The notes under the pieces: model-generated
Told to the model about the DNA's origin: nothing
The model's input: the letters and a program-made list of their open reading frames with translations, nothing else
Databases searched by the model: none
NCBI RefSeq assembly: GCF_014653945.1
Contig: NZ_BNAU01000010.1
Coordinates: forward strand, 186,001 to 250,000
Source: Amycolatopsis deserti
GTDB taxonomy: Bacteria > Actinomycetota > Actinomycetes > Mycobacteriales > Pseudonocardiaceae
Length of the DNA: 64,000 nucleotides
Direction of reading: 5' to 3'
Part shown: in pieces, positions 34,038 through 41,365 of the stretch
Layout: every line of letters starts with the position of its first letter
Numbering within the stretch: the stretch's first letter is position 1
Position numbers and translations under genes: made by a program

Positions 34038-34637
34038 ATGCCGATCCGGACCAACCGCGGCCGCGCCGCCGTCTACCGCCGCATCTGGGGCTTCCCGCTG
34101 CGCTCGCCGGCCCACCTTGTCGGCACGGCCGTCGCGGTGATCGTGCTGATCGTCGCCATCGGCATCGTCGTGCCGCAGCTGCTGGGCAACCCCAACAAAT
34201 CCGGCCCGACGCCGGTCCGCATCCAGGACCCCGGCGGCGGCACCACGACCAGCGCGCCGAGCGGCACCACGTCGACCCCTATGTCCACCCGCCTCACCGC
34301 GCCGCTGCTCCAGCCGACCTCCGCCGCGCCGGACCCGGCGGCCCTGCAGATCGCCAAGCAGTGGGCCACCGCGTGGGCCACCCACCCGGCCGGCATCACC
34401 AACGCCCAGTGGCTGGAGGGCCTGCGTCCACTCACGACGGAGGAGTACCTGCCGGAGATGTCCACTGTGGACCCGGCGAACATCCCGGCCACCCGGGTGA
34501 CCGGCGAGCCCACCGTCACCAAGTCCTACACCAGTTCCGTCGAGGTGCTCGTCCCCACGGACGGCCCGAAACTGTCGATCACCGTGGCGAAGACGCCGTC
34601 CGGCTGGCTCGTCACCGGCTACGACCAGGCGAGCTGA
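34038..34637 (+). CDS. VirB8/TcpC-like bitopic protein with NTF2-like domain
   Basis: 199 aa from ATG at 34038. A 27-residue basic cytoplasmic head, one membrane helix (about 28-49, GTAVAVIVLIVAIGIVVPQL), a Thr/Ser/Pro-rich spacer, and an exported domain of about 100 residues (98-199) beginning ALQIAKQWATAWATHPAGIT. A helix followed by curved strands ending in GWLVTGYDQAS is typical of the NTF2-like fold of VirB8 and TcpC, which scaffold the Gram-positive transfer channel in the cell wall. Only one NTF2-like domain is present, where TcpC has two. Strong support from gene order. Confidence 0.72.
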   Translation: MPIRTNRGRAAVYRRIWGFPLRSPAHLVGTAVAVIVLIVAIGIVVPQLLGNPNKSGPTPVRIQDPGGGTTTSAPSGTTSTPMSTRLTAPLLQPTSAAPDPAALQIAKQWATAWATHPAGITNAQWLEGLRPLTTEEYLPEMSTVDPANIPATRVTGEPTVTKSYTSSVEVLVPTDGPKLSITVAKTPSGWLVTGYDQAS

Positions 34638-34640
34638 CCC

Positions 34641-35639
34641 ATGCGGCTCGGTGTCCTCGTCGGCGTTCTCGTCGCCGTTCTCTTCGCGGGGGTCGCGACC
34701 GTCGGTGTGGTCACCAAGGTGGTGACCGACCAGCAGCAGGCCCAGATGCAGGCCGCCTACAGCAACGTCAGCTGCGACGCGGCGATCGGCCCGAGCGTGC
34801 CCGGCAGCGACCAGGGCGCCGCACAGGCCGCGAGGCTCAACGACGAGCAGCGGTACATCATCAGCCAGATCATCGAAATCGGCAAACAACGCGGGTTGTC
34901 GCCGCGGGCGTGGCAGATCGCCATCCAGGCCGGCATGACCGAGTCCGGCATGCGCAACCTGAACTACGGTGACCGCGACTCGCTGGGCATCTTCCAGATG
35001 CGGCCGTCGATGGGCTGGGGCACGCCGGCGCAGCTGCAGGACATCCCGTACCAGATCAACAAGTTCTACAACGTCCTGCTCACCGTGCCGGACTGGGACA
35101 AGCAGCGCCCGGGTGCCTCGGCGCAGGACGTCGAGCGGTCGGCGTTCCCCGAGCGCTACCACAAGTGGGAGCAGATGGCGGCCCACCTGGTGGAAAACCT
35201 CGGCCAGGTCGCGGACATGGTCGGCTGCGGTGAGAGCGCGGGGCTGGTGCTGCCGACCAACAACGCCGCGGCCGCCGCGATCCGGTTCGCGCTGGGGGAG
35301 CAGGGCAAGCCGTACGTGTGGGGCGCGACGGGCCCGAACTCCTACGACTGCTCCGGCCTGATGCTGCGCGCGTACGAGGCGGCGGGCATCACACTCAGCC
35401 GGGTGTCGCGGGACCAGTACAAGAACGGCGCGATGCTTCCGGTGCGTGACGCCCAGCCCGGTGACCTGCTCTTCTGGGCGTATGACCCGTCGAACCCGGC
35501 GACCATCCACCACGTCGCGATGTACCTTGGCGACGGGAAGATCGTGGAGGCCCAGCAGACCGGCGTGCCGGTGCACACCCGGAAGGTCTCCTGGAACGAA
35601 GACGAGCTTGTGCCGCAGGCAGTCCGGCCCGGCGTGTAG
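34641..35639 (+). CDS. VirB1-like muralytic enzyme: lytic transglycosylase-like plus NlpC/P60 domains
   Basis: 332 aa. An N-terminal anchor or signal helix (residues 3-25), a lysozyme/transglycosylase-like domain (about 65-190) whose putative catalytic E101 is in AGMTESGMRNL and whose GIFQMRPSMGWGT matches the GLFQ-type motif, then an NlpC/P60 endopeptidase (about 210-332) with C237 (YDCSG), H291 (HHVAMYLG) and E303, the same spacing as mycobacterial RipA. Combined glycan- and peptide-cutting enzymes of this design (VirB1, TcpG, CwlT) open peptidoglycan for a transfer channel. Three bases separate it from the VirB8-like gene. Confidence 0.88.
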   Translation: MRLGVLVGVLVAVLFAGVATVGVVTKVVTDQQQAQMQAAYSNVSCDAAIGPSVPGSDQGAAQAARLNDEQRYIISQIIEIGKQRGLSPRAWQIAIQAGMTESGMRNLNYGDRDSLGIFQMRPSMGWGTPAQLQDIPYQINKFYNVLLTVPDWDKQRPGASAQDVERSAFPERYHKWEQMAAHLVENLGQVADMVGCGESAGLVLPTNNAAAAAIRFALGEQGKPYVWGATGPNSYDCSGLMLRAYEAAGITLSRVSRDQYKNGAMLPVRDAQPGDLLFWAYDPSNPATIHHVAMYLGDGKIVEAQQTGVPVHTRKVSWNEDELVPQAVRPGV

Positions 35640-35652
35640 AAGGTGATGCCCC

Positions 35653-37026
35653 GTGGCGAAGAAGTTCGGTAAGCGCAACAAGAAGCCGGCACAGCTGAAC
35701 GACCTGTTCGGCGCCCCGCCGCCCCCGCCGCGCTCGGGGCCGCCCGCGTCGAGCACGCCCCTGTCCGACTACCTGTCGCAGGGGCTGCCGGGTGTGGACG
35801 AGGGTTACGTCGTGCTGCCGCGTTCGCTGGCGGAGTCGATGTCGCTGCCGTGGCAGCAGCAGATGGCCGGGTTGCTGGCGCAGTTCCACCAGACGCACCG
35901 GTCGCTGTCGTGGCCGATCTACCGCACGGTCCCCTCGCGCTACGAGAAGCTCGTCGACCTGGACGAGGAGCAGCTCGCCGAGGTCGGCTACCTGGTCGAG
36001 ATCGACGCGGACGGCGACATGGTCTACCGCGAGCGCAGCGGGCGGAAGGTCGAGGAGCCGGAGAACACCACGGTTCTGGTGCCCTGCCTGGACCCGATCC
36101 CGCCGCGCGGGCAGGCTCGCCGCGAGGCGGCGCCGGCCCCGGACCCGGACGCCCCACGGGCCGCACCGATGATCATCCCGCCCGCGCCGGTGTGGCGGAC
36201 CACGCCGACGACGCCCTCGCCGGAGGTGCCGCCGCTGCCGGAGCCGCCGAAGAAGCTCGCCGCACCCCGCACACCCCCCGGCACGGGCCCGGGTGCTTCG
36301 CCGGCCGCCCCCGCGGTGCCGGGTGGCCCCCAGACCGGCCCGGCGGTGCCCGGAATGCCCGAGGCTGGCCCGGCGGTGCCCGGCGGCCCCCACGCCGCCA
36401 CCGCGGCGCAAGGGCCTTCTCCGGCTGGCCCGGTGGAGGGCGGTGGCCCCGAGGCCGCCTCGGCGGCGCCCGGAGTACCCGAAGCTGGATCAGGAGCATC
36501 GACGCCCGGTGCTTCGCAGGCCGGCTCGGTGGCGGGCGGTGGCCCGCAGGCTGCCTCGGCGATCCCCGGAGTGCCCGAGGCCGGCCCGGGAGCAGCGGCG
36601 TCCGGTGCTTCGCAGCCCGGCCCGGCGACGTTCGGTGGCCCCGAGGCCGCCTCGGCGGCGCCCGGCGCTTCGCAGGCCGGCCCGGCGGTGCCCGGCGGCC
36701 CTCAGGCCGCCCCGGCGGCTGGCCCCTCCGGCACGGGCCCCACCCCGTCGCCCGAGGCGGCCCCTCGGGTGACCAACCCGCAGGCCTGGCGCACGATCGA
36801 GCCTCCCGAGGAACCCGCGCGCTTCACCGAGCCGCTGCCCCCGCAACCGCAGCCCACCCCGGCGGCCGGCATCCCGCTCGGCGGCCTCACCAGGCACGAC
36901 CCGGAGCCGACGCCGCCGCAGGGCACGCCCAAGGTGAACCGCGACTGGTTCGAACCGGACCAGCCGGAGCACGAGTTCGGCCCCACCGGCCAGCCGACCG
37001 AACTGCCGTACCGCTACCGCCCCTGA
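35653..37026 (+). CDS. Protein with novel N-terminal domain and collagen-like Gly-Ala-Pro tail
   Basis: 457 aa. After a basic start (MAKKFGKRNKK) and a proline patch, residues 38-150 form a well-structured region rich in aromatic and acidic positions (DEGYVVLPRSLAESMSLPWQ ... LSWPIYRTVPSRYEKLVDL) that I cannot assign to a family. Residues 209-360 are degenerate Gly/Ala/Pro repeats, and residues 371-457 are a conserved-looking proline-rich end closing with NRDWFEPDQPEH and LPYRYRP. No signal peptide or helix, so probably cytoplasmic. Thirteen bp after the muralytic gene; likely an operon-specific accessory factor or substrate. Confidence 0.75.
   Translation: MAKKFGKRNKKPAQLNDLFGAPPPPPRSGPPASSTPLSDYLSQGLPGVDEGYVVLPRSLAESMSLPWQQQMAGLLAQFHQTHRSLSWPIYRTVPSRYEKLVDLDEEQLAEVGYLVEIDADGDMVYRERSGRKVEEPENTTVLVPCLDPIPPRGQARREAAPAPDPDAPRAAPMIIPPAPVWRTTPTTPSPEVPPLPEPPKKLAAPRTPPGTGPGASPAAPAVPGGPQTGPAVPGMPEAGPAVPGGPHAATAAQGPSPAGPVEGGGPEAASAAPGVPEAGSGASTPGASQAGSVAGGGPQAASAIPGVPEAGPGAAASGASQPGPATFGGPEAASAAPGASQAGPAVPGGPQAAPAAGPSGTGPTPSPEAAPRVTNPQAWRTIEPPEEPARFTEPLPPQPQPTPAAGIPLGGLTRHDPEPTPPQGTPKVNRDWFEPDQPEHEFGPTGQPTELPYRYRP
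36277..36732 (+). repeat. Intragenic GC-rich repeat encoding a collagen-like tract
   Basis: About 456 bp encode repeated blocks such as GGPEAASAAPG, VPEAG, GASQAG and AVPGGPQ with irregular spacing (blocks recur about every 30-35 residues). The DNA is made of recurring GGCCCCGAGGCC, CCCGGCG and GGTGCTTCGCAGG units. Slippage or recombination between units would change tail length without frameshift. Confidence 0.8.
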
Positions 37027-37065
37027 CCGCTGGCGCGGCCCGCGCACTGGTGCGAAGCTCGAACC

Positions 37066-37263
37066 ATGGCGAAGAGCAAGGACCCGAACCCGGACCAGGG
37101 CTGGTACTACAACACTCGCACCGGCGAGGTCGAGCACCTCGAGCGGTCGCGGTCCATCGATCTTCTCGGGCCGTACCCGGACGAGGCCACCGCCCGCCGG
37201 GCGCTCGAGATCGCGCGTGAGCGCACCAAGAAGGCCGACGAGGAAGACGCCAAGTGGCGCTGA
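37066..37263 (+). CDS. Small conserved acidic/basic protein with GWYYN motif
   Basis: 65 aa, starting MAKSKDPNPDQGWYYNTRTG. A short beta region with GWYYNTRTGEVEHLER is followed by LLGPYPDEATARRALEIARE, a helix that resembles the SPOR-like fold segment of other small actinobacterial proteins. Soluble, no motif for catalysis. Starts 39 bp after the collagen-like protein gene and is followed immediately by the operon terminator, so it may be the last gene of the secretion-like operon or an independent housekeeping gene. I cannot name its function. Confidence 0.75.
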   Translation: MAKSKDPNPDQGWYYNTRTGEVEHLERSRSIDLLGPYPDEATARRALEIARERTKKADEEDAKWR

Positions 37264-37271
37264 CCGACGAG

Positions 37272-37306
37272 CAGGAGCCCCGGACCACGCAGGTCCGGGG
37301 CTCCTG
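37272..37306. terminator. Strong bidirectional terminator closing the T4SS-like operon
   Basis: Perfect 15-bp stem CAGGAGCCCCGGACC (37272-37286) / GGTCCGGGGCTCCTG (37292-37306) with loop ACGCA, 8 nt after the 65-aa gene and 9 nt from the stop of the convergent SCO5389-type gene. Confidence 0.92.
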
Positions 37307-37315
37307 ACACAACCG

Positions 37316-37708
37316 TCAGCAGTCCCGCAGGGCGGGGCTCTGGTTGCGCAGCTGGCCGGCCGGCGAGATGAACTCCCGGTAGGTCTCACTGTCGACGGCG
37401 GCCGGGCGGAAGGCCGCGACCCGGTGGCAGTTCTGGAACGCCAGCTTCATGCCGAAGTGCCGCTCCAGCCCACCGCGGATGGCGTCCGAAGCCAGCGCCC
37501 GCAGCAGCTGGCCCCGCTCCTTCTCGCTCGGCGGCGGGGTCGCGTGGTCGGCGAAGTCGGCGGCGCCGCCCTCGAGGTCCGCGGCCACTTCGCTGATCAC
37601 CTGCCACGCGTAGGGCAGCGAGTCGCGCACGCAGGCGACGAACTCGGCGTCGCTCACCTCACCGGATTCGGCGCGGGCGAGCAGGTCGGCGGGTACATCG
37701 AGGGACAT
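37316..37708 (-). CDS. SCO5389-family protein
   Basis: 130 aa from the second ATG (37706-37708), which sits 4 nt from an AAAGGAG ribosome site; the first ATG is too close. The N-terminus MSLDVPADLLARAESGEVSD, the central PYAWQVISEVAADLEGG, and the end GLERHFGMKLAFQNCHRVA ... LRNQSPALRDC match the streptomycete SCO5389 family. Soluble, no known reaction; conserved His-Arg and terminal Cys are notable. It is 21 bp downstream of a CooC/ParA-like ATPase in the same operon, suggesting a functional pair. Confidence 0.85.
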   Translation of the reverse strand: MSLDVPADLLARAESGEVSDAEFVACVRDSLPYAWQVISEVAADLEGGAADFADHATPPPSEKERGQLLRALASDAIRGGLERHFGMKLAFQNCHRVAAFRPAAVDSETYREFISPAGQLRNQSPALRDC

Positions 37709-37729
37709 CATGCTCCTTTCGATTTCTTC

Positions 37730-38692
37730 CTACGCCCCGGCCAGCGCGGGCGGGCCGGGCACGAACTCGTGGTCCACCTGCGCGGCCAGGTCGGTTCCGG
37801 TGCGCTCGTTGCCCCACGACCGGGCGTTGCGCAGGTGGAACTCGACCGCCTGGCGGTGGAACTTCGCCCAGTCCCGCGGAGTGGCATCCACAGTGGACTG
37901 GATGGTGGCCAGCGCGTCCAGGTTGTGCGGCTCCAGCGCGGTGATCGGCCGGGTCCGGCCGCGCTCGGCGGCCCGCACGTGCGACGACCCGGTCAGCCAG
38001 CACAGCAGGTCGGGACCCAGCTGGTCGCGCAGGAACTCGACGTCCTCGTCGTCGGTGACCTTGTTCCCGACCACCGCGAGCCGCACGCCGAAGTCCCGCG
38101 CGTACTCGGCGTACTGCCGGTACACGCCGACGCTGCGCAGGGTCGGCTCGCACACCAGGAACGTCACATCGAACCGCGTGAACAGGCCGGAGGCGAACGC
38201 GTCGGCGCCCGCGGTCATGTCCATCACCACGTACTCGCCGGCGTCGTCGACCAGGTGGTTCAGCAGCAGCTCCGCCGCGCCGACCTTCGAGTGGTAGCAG
38301 GCCACGCCGAGGTCGTCCTCGGTGAACTGCCCGGTCACGCCCAGCCGCACCCCGGCGACGTCGCGGAAGCACGCGTCGAAGACCGGGTTGTCCTCGAACG
38401 GCCGCACCAGCCGCGAGCCGCGTCCGGGCGGGGTCGTCTTGATCATCGCGTCGGCACTGGGGATCCGCGGGTTGTCGCCGCGCAGCCAGTCCTTGATCAG
38501 GGGGAGGTGCTCGCCGAGCGTCGGCAGCGCGGCCGCCTCCTCGGCGGACGCGCCCAGCGCGACGGCCAGGTGCTGGTTGATGTCGGCGTCGATGGCCAGG
38601 ACGGGGCGCCCGGAACCGGTGAGGTATGCGGCGAACAGCGAGGTCAGCGTCGTCTTCCCGCTTCCGCCCTTGCCGACAAAGGCGACTTTCAC
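37730..38692 (-). CDS. CooC/ParA-like deviant Walker A ATPase
   Basis: 320 aa from GTG at 38690-38692 (VKVAFVGKGGSGKTTLTSLF). The deviant Walker A is KGGSGKTT with its signature lysine, switch I DADINQHLAVALG, and Walker B/switch II VVMDMTAGADA; a CxxxxxR-like EPTLRSVGVYRQY and NKVTDDEDVEFL base-recognition region follow. This resembles CooC-type metallochaperone and MinD-like ATPases rather than plasmid ParA, and no ParB or parS is nearby. Client unknown; the partner gene downstream is of the SCO5389 family. Divergent from the RNB operon across a 125-bp gap containing a palindrome. Confidence 0.88.
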   Translation of the reverse strand: MKVAFVGKGGSGKTTLTSLFAAYLTGSGRPVLAIDADINQHLAVALGASAEEAAALPTLGEHLPLIKDWLRGDNPRIPSADAMIKTTPPGRGSRLVRPFEDNPVFDACFRDVAGVRLGVTGQFTEDDLGVACYHSKVGAAELLLNHLVDDAGEYVVMDMTAGADAFASGLFTRFDVTFLVCEPTLRSVGVYRQYAEYARDFGVRLAVVGNKVTDDEDVEFLRDQLGPDLLCWLTGSSHVRAAERGRTRPITALEPHNLDALATIQSTVDATPRDWAKFHRQAVEFHLRNARSWGNERTGTDLAAQVDHEFVPGPPALAGA

Positions 38693-38717
38693 AGTGTGCG
38701 CACCCTTCATCCAGTTG

Positions 38718-38733
38718 AAAACGATATCGCTTT
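38718..38733. promoter_or_regulatory. AT-rich palindrome between divergent operons
   Basis: AAAACGATATCGCTTT: an 8-bp perfect palindrome CGATATCG flanked by AAA/TTT with one mismatched pair. It stands out in a GC-rich region, between the ATPase gene (start 38692, minus) and the RNB gene (start 38818, plus). A regulator site or the -10 region of the ATPase promoter are both possible. Confidence 0.4.
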
Positions 38734-38817
38734 TCGGTGGTGTGCGGGCAAGATACACCCGTCCGGCTCAACCCCGAACGGGCGACCGAACCGGCGATAC
38801 CGCGTTAGGGTCTAGGT

Positions 38818-40221
38818 GTGCACCACGTCGTGACCAGCACGAACTCGGCGGACGGCGGCTTCGCCCGGCTGCGCGCCGAGTTCGAGCTGCCGGAGGACTT
38901 CGACCCGGCCGTCCTGGCCGAGGCCGAGGGCGTCGTGATGGATCCGTCCGAGTTCGCCGCCGACCGCGCCGACGCCACCGACCTGCCCCTGGTCACGCTC
39001 GATCCGCCGGGCGCGAAGGACCTCGACCAGGCCATCCTGATCGAGCGGCGCGCCCACGGCTTCCGGGTGCACTACGCGATCGCCGACCTCGCCGCGTTCG
39101 TCACGCCGGGCGGGCCGATCGACCGCGAGGCGCGCCGCCGCGGCCAGACCCTCTACCTGCCCGACGGCACCGTGCCGCTCCACCCGCCGGTGCTGTCCGA
39201 GGGCGCCGCGAGCCTGCTGCCGCGCGAGGTCCGGCCCGCCGTGCTGTGGTCCCTGGACCTCGACCGCGACGGCGAACTCAGGCACGCCACCGTGCGCCGC
39301 GCGCTCGTCCGTTCCACCGAGCAACTCGACTACGCGACCGAGGACCCGGCCGCGCCGCACCCGTCCATCGCCGCCCTGCCCGAGCTGGGCACGCTCCGCC
39401 GCGAGCTGGCCGTCCGCCGGGGCGCGGTCGAACCGCAGCTGCCGGACCGGATCATCGGCGCGAACGGCGGCGACTGGGTGCTCGGCATGCGGCCGCGCAC
39501 CAGACTGGAAGCCTGGAACGCCGAGATCTCCCTGCTCACCGGCATGGCCGCGGCGGAGATGATGATCGGCGCGAAGATCGGCCTGCTGCGCACCCTGCCC
39601 GAGCCGGACGCCGAAACGCTCGACTGGCTGCGTGGCGCGGCCCGCGCGCTGGGCATCGACTGGCCTGCCGGGACCAGCGTCGCCGAGCTGCTGGCCGGGC
39701 TCGACCCGGCGCAACCGGAGTCGATGGCCTTCTACACCGACACCACCCGCCTGTTGCGCGGCGCCGGCTACACCGCCTTCGACGGCGAGCTGCCCGAGGT
39801 CGTCACCCACGCGGGCATCGGCGCCCCGTACGCGCACGTCACCGCGCCCATCCGGCGGCTGGCGGACCGGTTCGCCACCGAAGTCTGCCTGGCCGTCAGC
39901 GCGGACGAGCCGGTCCCGGCGTGGGCCCGCACGGCGCTGACCGAGCTGCCCGGCCTGATGAACGCCTCCGACCTGCTCGCCGCGCGGGTCGAGAAGGCCT
40001 GCCTGGACCAGGTCGAGGCGTGGATGCTGGCCGACCGCGTCGGCGAGGTGTTCGAGGCGGTCGTGCTGCGGGCGGAGGAGAACCGCGCGGAGATCATGCT
40101 GGCCGACCCGCCGGTGATGGCGCGGTGCGCGGGGGAGAACCTGCCGGAGGGCCGCCGGATCACGGTCCGGCTCACCGCGGTGGACGTCGACAAGCGGAAG
40201 GTGTCGTTCGAGCGGGCATGA
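38818..40221 (+). CDS. RNB-domain (RNase II/R family) exoribonuclease, short form
   Basis: 467 aa from GTG at 38818. The RNB core carries the catalytic aspartate cluster DPPGAKDLDQA near residue 61, then FRVHYAIADLAAFVTPGG and the TLYLPDGTVPLHPPVLSEGA segment, all typical of RNase II/R. N-terminal cold-shock domains found in E. coli RNase II/R are absent, and only a short S1-like end remains, as in the compact actinobacterial RNB proteins. 3'-5' RNA degradation is expected. It overlaps a DUF4326 gene by 4 nt. Confidence 0.9.
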   Translation: MHHVVTSTNSADGGFARLRAEFELPEDFDPAVLAEAEGVVMDPSEFAADRADATDLPLVTLDPPGAKDLDQAILIERRAHGFRVHYAIADLAAFVTPGGPIDREARRRGQTLYLPDGTVPLHPPVLSEGAASLLPREVRPAVLWSLDLDRDGELRHATVRRALVRSTEQLDYATEDPAAPHPSIAALPELGTLRRELAVRRGAVEPQLPDRIIGANGGDWVLGMRPRTRLEAWNAEISLLTGMAAAEMMIGAKIGLLRTLPEPDAETLDWLRGAARALGIDWPAGTSVAELLAGLDPAQPESMAFYTDTTRLLRGAGYTAFDGELPEVVTHAGIGAPYAHVTAPIRRLADRFATEVCLAVSADEPVPAWARTALTELPGLMNASDLLAARVEKACLDQVEAWMLADRVGEVFEAVVLRAEENRAEIMLADPPVMARCAGENLPEGRRITVRLTAVDVDKRKVSFERA

Positions 40222-40595
40222 CCGACGACTGGACCGACGAGGAGCGCGAGCTGGCGCGGCGCGTGCGGGAGGGCCACGCGGTGCTCGTCAACGTGCGGAA
40301 GTCCGGGCCGCACCGGCACCTCGTGCCGTGGCTCGTGGAGCAGGACCTGATCACCTACATCGGCCACAAGGGCAACCGGCACTCCTGGCCCGAGTCGCCG
40401 TTCGCGAACCCGTTCGTCAAGGAGGCCAAGCAGGACCGCGAGGCGATGCTGCGGCACTACCGCGAGTACCTGGACGGGCGGCCGGACCTGCTGGACCGGC
40501 TCGACGAACTGGCGGGGCGGGCGCTCGGCTGCTGGTGCGCGCCGCAGCCGTGCCACGGCGACGTCCTGCTGGAACACCTCGAAGGGAAACGATGA
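40218..40595 (+). CDS. DUF4326 protein
   Basis: 125 aa, coupled by ATGA overlap to the RNB gene. It has the DUF4326 pattern: a TYIGHKGNRHSWPESPFANPF core followed by a helical stretch and the cysteine motif GCWCAPQPCHGDVL. The clustered Cys/His residues suggest metal binding or a nucleic-acid-related role; the family is frequent in phages and bacteria but has no defined activity. Its gene overlaps the metal-receptor-like gene by 4 nt, so three proteins are translated as one unit. Confidence 0.87.
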   Translation: MTDDWTDEERELARRVREGHAVLVNVRKSGPHRHLVPWLVEQDLITYIGHKGNRHSWPESPFANPFVKEAKQDREAMLRHYREYLDGRPDLLDRLDELAGRALGCWCAPQPCHGDVLLEHLEGKR

Positions 40596-41365
40596 CGCTG
40601 TTCGACGACCTCGGCGAGGACGTGCCGCTGCGCGGAGTGCCCCAGCGCGTGGTGTCGCTGGTCCCGGCCCTGACGGAGGCGGTCGAGGAGAGCGCGCCCG
40701 GCCGCATCGTCGGCGCCACCGACTACTGCACGCACCCGGACCGCCTGGAGGTGTCCCGGGTGGGCGGGTCGAAGTACCCGAAGGTCGACGACGTCCTCGC
40801 GCTGCGCCCGGACCTCGTGCTGGCCAACTCCGAGGAGAACCGGCCGGAGGACGTGGAACGGCTGCGCGCCAACGGCGTCCCGGTGTGGGTGATGGAGGCG
40901 CCGGCGACCGTGCCGCACGCGCTGGCGTCGCTGCGCCGCCTGCTGACCCAGGCGCTGGAAGTGTCCGAACCGGACTGGCTGGTCACCGCCGAAGAGCTGT
41001 GGTGGGAGACGAAACCCGAGCGCGCCCGCGCCGTCGTCCCGGTCTGGCGCAAACCGTGGATCGTGCTCGGACGGGACACCTTCGGCGGCGACGTGCTGCA
41101 CCGGCTGGGCATCGCGAACGTCTACGCCGGCCACGAAGACCGTTACCCCCGGCCGAAGATCGACGAGCTGCGGGCGCGGTTCACCGAAGGCGGGGCCGAT
41201 CTGCTGGTGCTGCCCGACGAGCCGTACCTGTTCACCGACACCGACGGCCCCGAGGCGTTCCCGCACGTGCCGTTCGTGCTGATCTCCGGGCGTTACCTCA
41301 CCTGGTACGGACCGTCCCTCGTGGACGCCCACCGCGAGCTGTCCGCGGCGTTCAGCGCCTGGTGA
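40592..41365 (+). CDS. BtuF-like helical-backbone metal receptor without signal peptide
   Basis: 257 aa. The fold pattern of periplasmic vitamin B12/siderophore-binding proteins is clear: PQRVVSLVPALTEAVEES, IVGATDYCTHPDRL, VGGSKYPKVDDVLALRPDLV and a C-terminal lobe with PFVLISGRYLTWYG. However it starts MTLFDDLGEDVPLRG with no signal peptide or lipobox, so it appears cytoplasmic. That is unusual for a solute-binding fold; a corrinoid- or metal-sensing or storage role is inferred. It ends overlapping the convergent Cache-domain gene by 14 bp. Confidence 0.85.
   Translation: MTLFDDLGEDVPLRGVPQRVVSLVPALTEAVEESAPGRIVGATDYCTHPDRLEVSRVGGSKYPKVDDVLALRPDLVLANSEENRPEDVERLRANGVPVWVMEAPATVPHALASLRRLLTQALEVSEPDWLVTAEELWWETKPERARAVVPVWRKPWIVLGRDTFGGDVLHRLGIANVYAGHEDRYPRPKIDELRARFTEGGADLLVLPDEPYLFTDTDGPEAFPHVPFVLISGRYLTWYGPSLVDAHRELSAAFSAW

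Noticed and set aside
28315..37026. Integrated conjugative element
   Set aside because: No integrase, relaxase, coupling protein, replication gene, tRNA target or flanking direct repeat is visible; both flanks are ordinary chromosomal genes.
37730..38692. Plasmid or chromosome partition ParA
   Set aside because: No ParB, no parS-like repeats nearby, and the sequence is closer in pattern to CooC-type ATPases.
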